NCBI GenBank assembly: GCA_022578965.1 | Contig: MU400589.1 | Span: 62,001 to 126,000, forward strand | Origin: Xylaria sp. FL1777 | Taxonomy: Eukaryota > Ascomycota > Sordariomycetes > Xylariales > Xylariaceae | Direction: 5' to 3' | DNA length: 64,000 nt | Program-made: the position numbers and the translations under genes | In this document: piece after piece, positions 20,319-31,755 of the stretch | Layout: the number at the start of each line of letters is the position of its first letter | Numbering within the stretch: position 1 is the stretch's first letter | Notes under the pieces: generated by a model | Databases searched by the model: none | Told to the model about the DNA's origin: nothing | Seen by the model: only the letters and a program-made list of their open reading frames with translations

Positions 20319-22028
20319 TCACTGCACAACGAAACGTGTAGAATGCGACTTGTACAGCACAGACTCGTCCAGCAAGTCGCCCGTCGTGGACCGCACGAAC
20401 TGCACCCGCAACTGGTTCGCGTCAAGGAGTGAGATGCGGGCATAGCTGAAGTCATCAGCGTATGCGAAGGCGTTGTACGCCTGCCTCGTGCCCACGTCGC
20501 TCAGTCCCTCGATGTTGCCCGCCCCGCCCGCCACGATGTACATGGGGGCTACCGGGTCTTGGAGACCCTTGGCGTCCGCCGTGCCGTTATACACGGGCTG
20601 GAAGCGCTGCGAATTGTGCACGTGGCCCAAGATGACGAGGTCTACGCCGTACTTGTACAGCAGCGGCTCGAACGCCGCCTGGCACGGCCCGCAGCCGCTG
20701 CCGCCCGTCGTGTACCAGGGGCGATGGCCGCCGACAACTACCCAGGGCGTGACAGCGCGGTCGACAGACGCCAGGTCCGCCTCGAGGAAGGCGAGCTGTT
20801 GGTTCGCGCTGCCGAAAGGCCCGCTGTTCAGCCCCGCCGAGCCGCCCGGCCCGTCCGGCGCCTGCGCGAAGTCCGTCTCCGTGTCCACCATCACGAAGTG
20901 CAGCATGCCGTACTCGAACGAGTACCAGAACGGCGGGTTCGCGAGCTTCTGCGCCGCGTTCGCGTTGATCCTCGCCGTATCGTTTGTCGAGCGCGAGGCG
21001 AACGCCGTTGGCATCAGGTCCGCAAAGCGGTTCATGTAGTCTGTGAAGTTCTTCTGCCCGGCTGCGCATAAGACTTGGCCGCTAGTGTCGGGTGAGCATT
21101 TGCGGGATTGGTATGAACTTTATAAGGACGAAGGAAAGAGGGACAAAAGACGCTGGAATACGTACTATGGGATTTCTTGGCAGTTTGCTTCATGGTTTCC
21201 GGGCCCGACCACTATCAGAAATCAGATGTTAGAATATTGTTGGGGGTGTTGAGGGGCATGGAATACGTACTGTACGGCTTACGACCGGAAATAGGCGCGA
21301 GTTGTCCGTAGAATTGCTCTACGATAGAAGCGTATGCGTCAGTGCCATCGAAGAGATTCTTAGGATTATAAAGCCAGTCATCAGCATAAGCTAAGTCGCC
21401 AGGATGTACGACGAATTCATAGTCGTCGATTGTGTTTGCGAGACGCCCAATCGTTGTGTGGTTCAGCGAGGGGTCGATCAGAGGGATTGTGTCCCGCTTT
21501 GCGTTGTTCGATTTGATCGTGTACCCGTCTACCCCGTACACGCCGAGGTCAATCACTGCGTTGAAGGAGAAAGCGCCCGTGTCGCCCGGTGAACGGGGGC
21601 TGACGAAGTGCTCTACGGTGGAGTTCGTCGACGTGATCTTGTAGTAGTACGTCGTGCCTGGTGTCAAGTTCGATAATATCACCGTATTTCCCCACGTCCG
21701 CGAGTTGGGATATGTGATTGATATTGTCGAGCAAGCTGACAATGCAAGATTGGTGCTTGACGTCCCGTATTGCACACACGGGTTGCTCAGTTGCTGATAT
21801 GTGTTCCAACCGACAGCAACGGCTTTAAAGTATCATAGATCCGGATCAGCAATGCCGGTCTTCGGTAGCGTCGTACACCATGTCTAACTCACAGTTGGAT
21901 CCTTTGATGGCTATACGCTGCTGTGTAGGTGTCGTTAAGTCAGCCGGTTTTGCCGGATAGCTGGCCGCAGCCATGACCCCGACAATCAGCGTCGACACCC
22001 ATCCTAGAGGGACAGCAACGGACTTCAT
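20319..22028 (-). CDS. Secreted purple acid phosphatase (metallophosphoesterase)
   Basis: Binuclear-metal acid phosphatase, expected to be extracellular or in the cell wall and to release phosphate from organic esters. Exons 21893-22028, 21271-21822, 21166-21211 and 20319-21081 join in frame to 498 residues. It begins with a signal peptide (MKSVAVPLGWVSTLIVGVMA). The fibronectin-like N-terminal domain follows (VAVGWNTYQQLSNPCVQYG ... LTPGTTYYYKI), then the phosphatase motifs HPGDLAYADDW, GPGNHEANC, VVGGHRPWY and ILGHVHNSQRF, which carry the metal-ligand Asp, Asn and His residues. The third exon is only 46 nt and holds the GNHE motif. Several N-x-S/T sites fit secretion. Phosphate-starvation control is usual for the family but no element was identified here. 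Confidence 0.93.
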
Positions 22029-23383
22029 GATGTGTAAGGAGTTGTCAACACAATTTAATAACACAAAATCACAACGTCTTTAGACTTTAAGCCGATCAAC
22101 GATGGCCTGGTCTCTCGGCCGCTCAATCGGACATTACAAATATTAAATTCTCATCGTCGCACGATTCCAGCGGCGAGCTGATCTGCATTTTATACCTCTG
22201 AGAAAAGACGAAGTTCGGTATCCACGTGCATGGAACGCGCAAGTATTCCGCGAGATAGATTCCTCATACCTAGTCGAAGCTGATTACCATACAGGTCGTC
22301 TGATTCGACAGTCTCGCCAACTAACTTCCTATTCGGTGTGCTGGGCACATCTCGCCACAGTCTGTGGCAGTACCCGTGGGTATCGTAGGCAGGTTGATTG
22401 GCCACTTATATGATTGGCGCCAGGGTAGACGTGGCCAGCCAATTCTCAACCATGATGTCGGCTCATGTGCCGAAGCCGAATCTCTGAGGAGCTAGTTATA
22501 CCTGAATAATCTTCCCAATCTTGTTCTATAGTCTTCGCTACCAATTAACGTCATAAGTGCCTGACACTGGGTGACTTTTCCTCTCTCTCTACGTCTGTGC
22601 TATATGAACAAATACACGACGTGGCGGCTTGGCAAATGCAGCATTCAGATACACTACACTAGTCCAAGTTAGATAACTTTCCAGTCTCAGCTGAGATACG
22701 GTATGCATCGTACATGTAGAGAGAGAGGTACGAGCAATACGCAGGAGGAGAGTATAGCCAGCACGCAATGTCAATTATCCACCTCATTGGTCAATAGTGC
22801 CTGTCCACCAGTGTTGCGGAGGGTGGCGAAATTATTTCCAATTACTTTACTAACTCAGCTAATCTATAATACGTATTTACACTATCACTATTCCAGGCTT
22901 TTGGTTAAAGTATGCAAGGCGCTCCTTGATATCTTCAAAAGTCCGAAGTGAGAAATTACCTTGATTTACATCCAATATAGGTAGGCAGGTAGTTTGGTCT
23001 CAAAACCAGGCCACCGTCAGACATTTTTGTGAGTGCGCCGAGAGCTTGTTAAAACTAGACTTGACAGTCAAACTCTAACTGCATATAGGCAGTGCCTAGG
23101 AAAATGCGGGAGTTTGGTTGGGGTGTCTGACCTTGAAGAAATAGAGTTGTGGCTGAATCTCTCATTGTCACCCTCTCTTGGCTTTGCCCATGCATTATGC
23201 AGCATTCATTAGATTACATGCGTAAGGCAAACACTTAGGCAAAGCCAGCCCTATCATTGGAGCATCCTAACTAGAAAGGCTGGAGGGCGCCCATCGACTA
23301 CACTAATATCTAAAGCCTTCAATCTTGTAGCAAGACAATTTGTGTTTGACGATCCAACTTCACTCCATATACTTGTTTCAACA
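22029..23383. other. Divergent intergenic region between acid phosphatase and STAND gene
   Basis: About 1.35 kb with no supported gene. It must contain both promoters. No repeats of note. Confidence 0.5.
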
Positions 23384-26247
23384 ATGGCTTCTTTGGAGGC
23401 CTTGGGCTTGGCGAGCAACATTATTCAACTAGTTGACTTTGTCAGCAGGCTCATTGCGAACGCTCGAACGCTGTACAAATCAGCACATCAGACTAGTGTT
23501 GGCAGTTTAGTCCTCCAAGATGTCGCCAACGATCTAACACGACTGAGCGATGCTGTTATTATGCCCAACCGCCCAGGAGGGGAGGGCTTGAAGCAGCTTG
23601 CTCAGAGTGCAAAGGAAGTTGCAAATGATCTACTCGAATTGCTGGATGACATGCAGATCAAAGGGCGGAAGACAAAATGGAAGAGCTTCCTACTTGCTGT
23701 AAAGGAACTTCGTAATCAAGACACCGTTACTTCGATTACTAGCAGTATTACAAGACTACAAACGCAAATGACTCTTCATCTCCAGTTTCAAATCAAGTAT
23801 GTCCACATTTGTTTCTACCTTCTAGATTGCTTATTTCATCTAATACTGATTCTTTCTATTTCAACTCTAGAGACGATATAGCATCCCTCTCTCAGGATAT
23901 CCAACGGTTGCAAAGCATAAGCGATCGCCTGCAGCTTAATAATGCTACCGAACTTAAGAACTTACGGACTGAGCTGCGTAGCGCTTTCAATGCTATAAAT
24001 CCCGCCAGCGACAGTCAACGTGATGAACAGGATGGGTGTTGCGACAAAGCTATCATCTTGGATTTCCAGCGCTTAGCCATTGGCGATTTGCATACCTTAT
24101 CACAGAGACTGCCCAGCTACGCAAGCAAGATCTCAACTCTATCACGCGGCGTGGAGTCAGTTGCAGATGACCAGGACATTATAGAGTCGTTCTACTTCGA
24201 CAAATTCACCAGTCGAGAAGAAAAAGTACCTGATGCCCACGCAAAAACCTTCGAATGGGTGTTTCGCGGCGTCTTGCCGGACGGAACGACAAAAATTGGA
24301 TTTCCAAGTTGGTTGAAGAGCGGAAATGGAATCTTTTGGGTCCGAGGCAAAGCAGGATCGGGCAAATCTACGCTCATGAAGTTTATCAGCCATCATCCGA
24401 CCACCCTACAATATTTACGATGCTGGTCGGGGTCACAGCAACTGATTATGGGAAGATTCTACTTTTGGAATTCCGGGACAGACCTCCAGAAGTCGCAAGA
24501 AGGCCTCCTACGATCTCTAATATTTGAAATATTGCGACAATGCCCTGAACTCGCCTCATATGCCAAGGCGAAGCTGCTGTACACGAAAGAGCAGCCCGAC
24601 TCAGTGCGAGTTTACAGTGTAAACGACGCTACTACATCCCCAGGAAGGTCTCGGCTTGAGCTAAGAGCGACAGGGGAAGACTGGACTCTTCGTCAACTGA
24701 CCGAGATTCTGGAGAGCATATTGAGCCACGATGTATCAAAAAAGTTCTTCTTCATCATTGATGGATTAGACGAATATAAGGCCCAGTATAATGACCAGGA
24801 GTTGGTAAATTCCCTGCAGAAACTAGCGGCCTCTCCTAATGTGAAGCTATGTGTCTCGAGCAGACCATGGACTGTCTTCATGGACGCATTCGATGGGGAT
24901 GTAGGCCGCTGCCTCAAATTAGAAGATCTAACGCAAGACGATATTAGATCTTACGTCACAGACAGATTTTTGGCACACAATCAGTATGACAAGCTTATTA
25001 GGATGGACCCTAACTACTCTTCTCTAGTGGACGATGTCACCAAAAAATCTCAAGGTGTCTTTTTGTGGGTTTTCCTGGTTGTTCGCGAGCTCCTAGAGGG
25101 ACTCACTTATAATGACACAATGAATATCATGCGACAACGTCTAGATAGTTTCCCAGACTCTCTCTCTCGGGTTTTCCAACACATGCTCGATTCCGTTCCC
25201 AAAGTCTATCGATCGCAGACTGCACAAATATTCCAGGTGGCAGTGTCCTACGGCCGTCCTCTTCCTATGATATTTTATAGCTTTCTGGAAGACGTCAATA
25301 ACAACCCTGACCTTATCGCCCAGAAAACGCATCATCCGTTGGGAATCCCCGACTTTCCTGCGCGTCGAGATATAATGCGACGAAGACTTGATGCGTGGTG
25401 TAAGGGACTTCTTGAGATTGTCGGACATAAGTCAGTTCAGGGTTATGATTACGCGACCCCGGAAGTGGACTTTCTTCATCGATCTGTCCGAGACTTTCTT
25501 TTGTCAGGGGAAGTTGCTGCTACGTCAGAGCAACCGAATCATGAACGCCTGGGTACATGGCTTCAATTCTGCAATGCCATCGTGCTCTACTTTAGGTGTA
25601 TACCGACGACAGAACGCTGGCCGAAAACAGATCCATGCCGGCGTTTTGTGTACCTCTCTGAGAGAGATCAAATCAAGCCTCTAGTATACTTTGCTAAGAT
25701 GGCGCAAAAAGATGGTGCTGATAGTCATACCGTAAATAAGATCATTTTGGATGCCTATGACACAATAGATCCGTTAATTTCACGAGATACCGTCGACAGA
25801 TCATTCGTCTTCGAGGCCATGTCGTCCGGACTAAAAGACTTTGTGAAGTGTAAAGTCTTATCAATGGAGAAGAGCGCTATTTCTCTTGCCATGCGAAAAT
25901 CCTTAAAATGCGGTCATAGCCCTGAGATGATTAACTGGTTTATTTCATGCACTGAGATGAAAGGGCTTTCGAGCAAGGTCGTGTTTGAGGAGGCGTTTAG
26001 GTCATTTGTAACGGCTATTACTGAATGGAAACGCAAGTATCGGGTTAACGGCGACAAAAACCTTCTTGAAATAACCAGGGCAATTTCTTCTACAGGATAT
26101 AAGCTTGACGAGAACTTTGTTAAGACTCACCTTCCCAATTACTACTCCGAGTTTACGAATGGGGAAACTGTCTCTAGGGGAACAAAACGACCTTTGGAGG
26201 AAGACGAAGCTGAGAGTGAGAGGAAACGGATTCACGTCCTTGACTAA
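23384..26247 (+). CDS. NACHT-type STAND NTPase (fungal NLR-like protein) without recognisable C-terminal repeats
   Basis: Two exons (23384-23796 and 23871-26247) give 929 residues. Residues 1-140 form an all-helical N-terminal region starting MASLEALGLASNIIQLVDF, typical of the HeLo-like/SesA-like N-terminal modules of fungal STAND proteins. Walker A is GKAGSGKST at residues 297-305 and Walker B is FFFIIDGLDEY at about 430-440. Further NACHT features are CVSSRPW (sensor-like) and the winged-helix signature DFLHRSVRDFL. After about residue 700 no ankyrin, WD40 or TPR repeats are visible, and the tail ends in a charged stretch with a possible nuclear signal (KRPLEEDEAESERKR). Members of this class act in non-self recognition and incompatibility or as signalling switches; the specific role here is unknown. 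Confidence 0.9.
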
Positions 26248-27519
26248 AAGAATGACCATAATAAAAAAAAAAACTAAGAAGAGGAAAGAAATTCAAGGCC
26301 TCGATGAGAATATTATACTCAGATGTTTTAGAAAGAGACGGGACTACTTCGTGATTATATATATCATGGTAATATAAGCCCACGAGCCTCTAAACTGGAA
26401 GTCATTTATAAACTACTCTCAAGCGGTGGTGGTTGAAGCGTCTATCTAGTACATGCATGATATGAATCATGGACCTGCTCATCAAGTCTAGCCGGAGCGG
26501 GTCACAGGTCGACGATCTGATATATAAAGAGGCGGGAAGCGAAAAACGTGTGATCTTTCACAGTGGAGTCGTTTAGTGTGACTGTCTCATGTGACAACAG
26601 TGAAACCTATCAGTCGGTCGTATTAAGGAATCTCACTACTGCTAAGTCTCCAGAAGTCCAAATCCAACTGCCTCTCGCGCTGTTGGTAAATTTTCTAGTA
26701 AGCAAGCACATGAACATATTCGTGTTGAGCCTCGAAGTAGGGAACGGCGTATCGTACTCGTGGCTCGCCGCATCACCAGGGTCGCGCCCAAAGATATTTC
26801 AAAGGGAATGGAGTGAATGAATTGTTGACCTGTCTTCAGTCCATCTAGTCATGTCTTGACATGGTTGAATTGTTTCAAGTGACACTTCAACTAGTTCACA
26901 CCGAAAGTAGGCATACAAGATGGTGTCCAGTTTGGCGCTGCGGCTTGATAAGGTAGTCTTGCAACTTGTTTCCTGTTAGAGGAGTTGTTGGTTAATAGAG
27001 CACGTTTCGATACCTGATGTCTTAGTGTATATTGTAGAATTAGCGTCTTAGGACGTATTATTAAGAGCTTCGTAGCCCATTGCTTATGTATATATCGCCG
27101 CTCGAGCTCTACCGAGCCACGAGCCTTGGACTTATGCCATATCTCGTCAGGTTATGATCGACAAGGCAGCAAGTGAGCATTCTGCCTGTGATGGTTTTAT
27201 TCATGGACATCGAGATACCCCCTTCACCCATTATGAACAAGGTCCTCTGCGCCAATTCAAGAGTTCTTAAAACTGTTTAAACGATTGTGCCCTCTACTTC
27301 TGGTAGTGATGGCATGCGCCTTACTCCCCCTATGCTCTCCCCTTGTGGCCTCCTAAACAATAAAGAAGAGGCGGAGGTCTACCCAAAACGTACGTACAAT
27401 GTGGTAAGATCATAAATGCTATGTCGTATGGTTGGTTGGGACGCACATTGTTGAATGCTGGTGATGTTGTACAAGAATGATATTTGGTGTAGCGATGGAG
27501 TCGGCAGATTGTTTGCCCC
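26248..27519. other. Intergenic spacer between convergent genes
   Basis: About 1.3 kb of sequence without a supported gene. The 85-codon frame at 26563-26820 has no recognisable feature. Confidence 0.5.
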
Positions 27520-28290
27520 TTAATCTTGATTGACGGTTTGCTATAGAGATGTCAGACACGAAATAGTCGGTAAACAAAAAAACTAAAAAAACTGGATCAA
27601 GCAGGGTTAGCTTACCACCAGCCAGTCCATTCCTTCGTTAACACCACTGCCATCGACAGCAGAGCACGCAACAATGCTCCAGTTTCGATCTCTTAGTTCG
27701 CCCAGCCTCAGAGCCTCAGATATTTCGCCTGCGCCTTTAGCTCCAGGTTGATCTTGCTTATTGGCGAAGACAAGCAACGCGGCATCCTTGAGCTCCTCCT
27801 CGTTAAGCATGGCAGCTAATTCATCTGCGGCTGTTTGCAGACGCTCAATATCGGTGCTGTCGACGACGAAAATCACGGCCGCGGTATTAGCGTAGTAGCA
27901 CCGCCAATAAGGTCGGATGGATGTCTGTCCGCCTAGATCCCATACATCGAAGTTGAGGTTCTTGTAGGTTACCGATTCCACGTTGAATCCTATCGTTGGG
28001 ATGGTTGTAACGACCTCGCCTATCTACGGGCAAAGTCAGCTGCCCTTGCTTGCAGTAACACAACGAGGATCGGGAGGATCGCTAGGATTGCTAACCTTGA
28101 GTCTGTAGAGCAGTGTCGTCTTTCCGGCGTTATCCTACATAGCGATGACACGCTCGTTAGCGCTCTGGTTATCGTAGGCGTTGTGAATGTGGCTTTAACG
28201 AGGCGGCAAGCATACCAGGCCCAAAATCAATATCCTGATTTCCTTCTTCGCCCAAAGCAGGCCGGACAGCCATGACACACTTTGACCCAT
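27520..28290 (-). CDS. ARL1: ARF-like small GTPase Arl1
   Basis: Golgi-associated, N-myristoylated GTPase that recruits GRIP-domain golgins and takes part in trans-Golgi traffic. Four exons (28216-28290, 28096-28134, 27616-28023, 27520-27540) give 180 residues, the usual ARL1 size. Gly2 follows the initiator Met ([11 protein letters not shown]), as needed for myristoylation. G1 is GLDNAGKTT, split across exons 1-2. Switch 1 is [12 protein letters not shown]3 is [13 protein letters not shown] (ARL1-like), G4 is ANKQDQPGA and G5 is CSAVDGSG. The last coding exon is only 21 nt (QTVNQD then stop); without it the frame would run into an intron after DWLV. Three of the four exons are in phase 0. 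Confidence 0.94.
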
Positions 28291-29110
28291 CCTGAATATG
28301 CTATGGCAATGACAACTCGAGCGTTACGAGGCGTCGGAGAAGGTCGACGAGAGGTACAGGGCCGCGCTACCCGAACACAGCGGCACTCAAAATCGTCGGC
28401 GGCTCCTGGACGGGAGAGGATAGCGTCGCAGCGCAGGGAGAAAGGGGCTAGATGGACTAGACGGTCTAGATTGCGCCCCCAAGGAGTGAGAGAGCGGCGG
28501 CGCTGCAGCTTATTTATCTGTATGCTATTGACTGGGTATCGAGTATACACGTGGCGGCCGGTGTTATAGTGCTGTGAAGGCCGTGTTTCGAGGGTTGCGG
28601 GCGAGAATTCGTACGACCTTTCCTGGATCTGGGGTCTCCTTTGATTCTTCAAGGTTCAGGTCCAGGTCCAGAGGCCGCCGGTTCCAGGGATGTTCGATTA
28701 GATAGCCTACCTTGGGTAGTGATCCGGCACTGGGCAGATGTCTTGGCAGCCCCGCTGGTCGGTATTAATTATCCCCTTTGGGGAGTCGAAGTGATTAGAT
28801 AAGCAACCTAATCTCGACTTATCTTATCTCCGGGCCTTATCGTTTGACCACGCAGTCATGTGACTTGTCCCTACCTACCCACACCCGATAGCGGTCCACT
28901 TCGCACAATCAAATCAACCGAAGATTTGCCCACAACTTCCAATCGGGGCTGCAAAACCCTCTCGTAGCCAAAATTACCTGGCCCGCCATACTGCCCTGCC
29001 ATAGCGACTGATCTGACCGGCTGCTCCACCCCCATTCCCTCCCTCTCTTCCTCTTCTAAGAAGACATCACCAACACCTCTCGACATTTCGATTCGCAACA
29101 AGCAGTCAAA
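28291..29110. promoter_or_regulatory. Shared divergent promoter region of ARL1 and the eL39 gene
   Basis: 820 nt between the start codons of two divergently transcribed housekeeping genes. The eL39 side has a pyrimidine-rich tract at about 29024-29058, common upstream of highly expressed fungal genes. No individual transcription-factor site is claimed. Confidence 0.5.
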
Positions 29111-29533
29111 ATGCCGGTATGTAACAAATATCTCTGCCATCCTACCCGAGAGCAGAATGCTCTGGCCAAATTGCACACTCACGACCCCCTCGTCCGAGTT
29201 GGGCCGTTGAAAACGCAAATAATGCCGGCGACTTCGATTTTTAGATCCCAGAGCTGACGATGATATGCCCAACTACAGAGCCACAAGTCTTTCCGGACGA
29301 AGCAGAAGCTCGCTAAGGCGCAGAAGCAGAACCGCCCTATTCCTCAATGGATCCGTCTCCGGACCGGAAACACCATTAGGTATGACCAGAACCTCCGGAT
29401 CTACTTCGTTCACTCTGCCTTGTCGTCTTCGAGACGCGCACCAGCCTCAACATAGACGAAAGACCTAGGCTAACAATACACCAGATACAACGCCAAGAGA
29501 CGTCACTGGCGCAAGACCCGTCTCGGCATCTAG
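29111..29533 (+). CDS. RPL39: 60S ribosomal protein eL39
   Basis: Very small basic protein of the large ribosomal subunit, located at the peptide exit tunnel. Three exons (29111-29116, 29279-29379, 29485-29533) encode exactly 51 residues, the family length. Exon 1 is only six coding nucleotides (Met-Pro). Exon 2 encodes [20 protein letters not shown] and [13 protein letters not shown]; exon 3 encodes [15 protein letters not shown]. Introns are 162 and 105 nt, long relative to the coding exons, as is common in fungal ribosomal protein genes. All conserved eL39 blocks are intact. Confidence 0.96.
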
Positions 29534-30702
29534 ATGCCCTCTTTCTTGCTCTGCCTACATCGATCGCAAAACCCTGCCAGCCTCGTACCCTTACAAAAGG
29601 ACCCATCAATTCCCAAGTTGCCCATTGAACTTTACGCGCGACGAAGTCATTACGAAAATGAAATCGAAAGGGAAGCATGGTGGTATAAAGTGGACGTGCT
29701 CGTCTACGACAATGGCGACATCTTATCCCCTTTCTGCCGGCGGATGGACAATGACAAATGAGAAAAATTGGTCGATGAAGGAATGAACGAGGACATGTGT
29801 GTGTGTGTGTCGTTGGCGATTTGGGTTTCTTCAGGGACTTTCTGTCATTTACAAAATCTGCATGGTACTGGTCACAGGGAAATGAAATAAGTTGCAACAC
29901 ACAGGAAACTCGGGACTCGAGTCTTTTCTTACTCTGTGTTCTCGACTATACTAGACAGCGGCCGCTGGACTAGCAGGATAAACCCTTACCTTCGCCCGCA
30001 GCAGTAGAACGGGAATTCAAGCTGGCTGGCTGGCTACAGAATGTGCTAAAGTAAGCCTCATAAATTGGGTGTTCCTACAACATGTCTCTAGTTACATGAT
30101 GAACTGTTTGTCTATCTGCCCACCCCCAGATTCTTAAATTTATTTTTTGTTATCTAGTATTAGTACGCCACACATCATATATAAATTTTGTAAAATTAGC
30201 ATCTCGCCTAAACTAAGTAGGTAGTTTAGCAGTTTATACTCTGGTAGTGGGCTCCGATATGGACAGGGTAACTTCTGAACATTTAAACTTTTTGTTATAC
30301 ACACACTTAGTAATCATCACTTAGACTCACGCATGTAGTTCGTTAGGTGATCCTTCAATTTGCTGAGTGCTACTAAAGGCTGTGCTTGTACGCGTTACCG
30401 TAAAATGCTTAGGAAAACTATTCGTCCATCGTTAAATGGCATGCAGTATCGCAAGTCCATAGTCACCTGGCATTAGAGGCACCTTTGCACCAAACTGTGC
30501 AGAACCTTCAGCGTCAGCCACACCTAGAAACCGCCATTGCCGAAGACATTGCAACCTAACGCCAAACAATAATGCGCGCAATCGAATGAATATCAAATCT
30601 AGACCCAGACTTATTCATTCATGAATAGTTATCTTGCCTATAGAGAAGAGCCATGAAGTTGTTTTCTGATGCTCACTATAGGCGTCCGACTGGGCGTAAA
30701 CC
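29534..30702. other. Intergenic spacer with a short GT microsatellite
   Basis: Mostly featureless sequence between convergent genes. A (GT)n tract lies at about 29796-29810. No supported gene. Confidence 0.5.
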
Positions 30703-30993
30703 TCAAAAAACAGAACGTGTTGGAGATGGAACAGAACGAGCTACGTTAGGTGCCGGGGCTTGACCATTGTGTTTGAAATGTATATTTAAACCACCATCTA
30801 AGGTAGGTGGTACCATCAAGTCATGTGGCAGGTCTGGCGAAACAGGCTGTAGACTTCGATCAGAACCAGCCACATCAGGTGGCGGACCTTGACCAGGCTG
30901 TGTAGGAGATGGTTTTGAACCACCATCTGTACCAGGGACATTATCCGGGGTTGATATTGTTATCTCCGGAATAGTAACGGCGAGTGGTGGTTC
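30703..30993 (-). other. 96-codon open extension directly after the SKP1 stop codon, same frame
   Basis: Following the SKP1 TAG (30994-30996) the same frame stays open for 96 sense codons and ends at TGA (30703-30705). The conceptual peptide is rich in Pro, Ser, Thr and Gly (for example TIPEITISTPDNVPG and GQGPPPDVAGSD), like a disordered protein tail rather than random 3' UTR. It would be translated only by stop-codon readthrough or through an alternative transcript. SKP1 proteins normally end at the WAEDR just before this TAG, so the extension is not needed for a normal SKP1. See findings. Confidence 0.35.
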
Positions 30994-31755
30994 CTAACGA
31001 TCCTCGGCCCACTCGTTCTCACGTCGGATCTGTTCTTCTTCCTCCGGCGTGAAGTCGTTCGTGATGTTAAAAGTCTTTCGGATCTCCTCGGGGGATTTGC
31101 CCTTGATCATGTTTGCAACAGTCTTGCAGCCGACGTCGAGAAGGGGTTTGATATCAAGATAGTTGGAGGCCTTGGAAAGAATAAAATGTTAGCTGGCGAG
31201 GATAACGAATAAAAAGCTTGACGGGTATTCAACATACAAGTATGATCTCAAAAAGCATCTCTTGGTCGACTTGCATGAACTTCTGATCCCACTCGTCGAT
31301 GTCTGTAGTCTTCTTGCGATTATCGGACTCGTCCTCGTTGGTCGAGGGAGGATCGTTGCGGTGGTGCTCGCACCACTCTATGACTTTGCGAAGCACGGGC
31401 TCCGTGACCTTTAGTGAGGGTGGGAACGGTTAGTAGAATGGTCGGGGTTGTAGGTAAATGCAGCTGTGAGCTGAGCTTACGTTGGGAATCGGAACGATCT
31501 GGCCTAAGGCGCCCTCTCCAAGATCTTCCATCATGTTTTTAATGAGCAACGATCGCTCGGCGACCGACTTCTCTAAATAGTGTGTTAGTAACGACTTCCA
31601 AGCAGCACTTGTCAAGGCCGATTGGGCCGTGGCAGCAGCAGGTCGGCGAGGTGTAGCAGGCGAGTTAAACAACAGGTTGCAAACTTACCCACATCAATGA
31701 GATGGTTGTCATTGCTTTGCAACGTGATCATGATAGGACCGTTCTCGGTAGACAT
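30994..31755 (-). CDS. SKP1: SKP1, SCF ubiquitin ligase adaptor subunit (sconC-type)
   Basis: Links F-box proteins to cullin 1 in SCF E3 ubiquitin ligases. Four exons (31689-31755, 31481-31572, 31238-31408, 30994-31170) join in frame to 168 residues, the usual size. The BTB/POZ-like N-terminal half runs from [22 protein letters not shown] through [20 protein letters not shown] to [12 protein letters not shown]. An acidic, lysine-containing loop follows, then the cullin/F-box-binding C-terminal half ([64 protein letters not shown]). All intron borders are GT-AG. The terminal stop is TAG; the frame beyond it remains open (separate entry). Confidence 0.95.

Noticed and set aside
20559..21071. 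170-codon frame antisense to the acid phosphatase
   Set aside because: Arg/Ala-rich shadow in GC-rich coding sequence; the opposite strand carries all phosphatase motifs and clean introns.
29376..29900. 174-codon frame antisense to the eL39 gene
   Set aside because: Overlaps a certain gene, has no domain and runs through a GT microsatellite.
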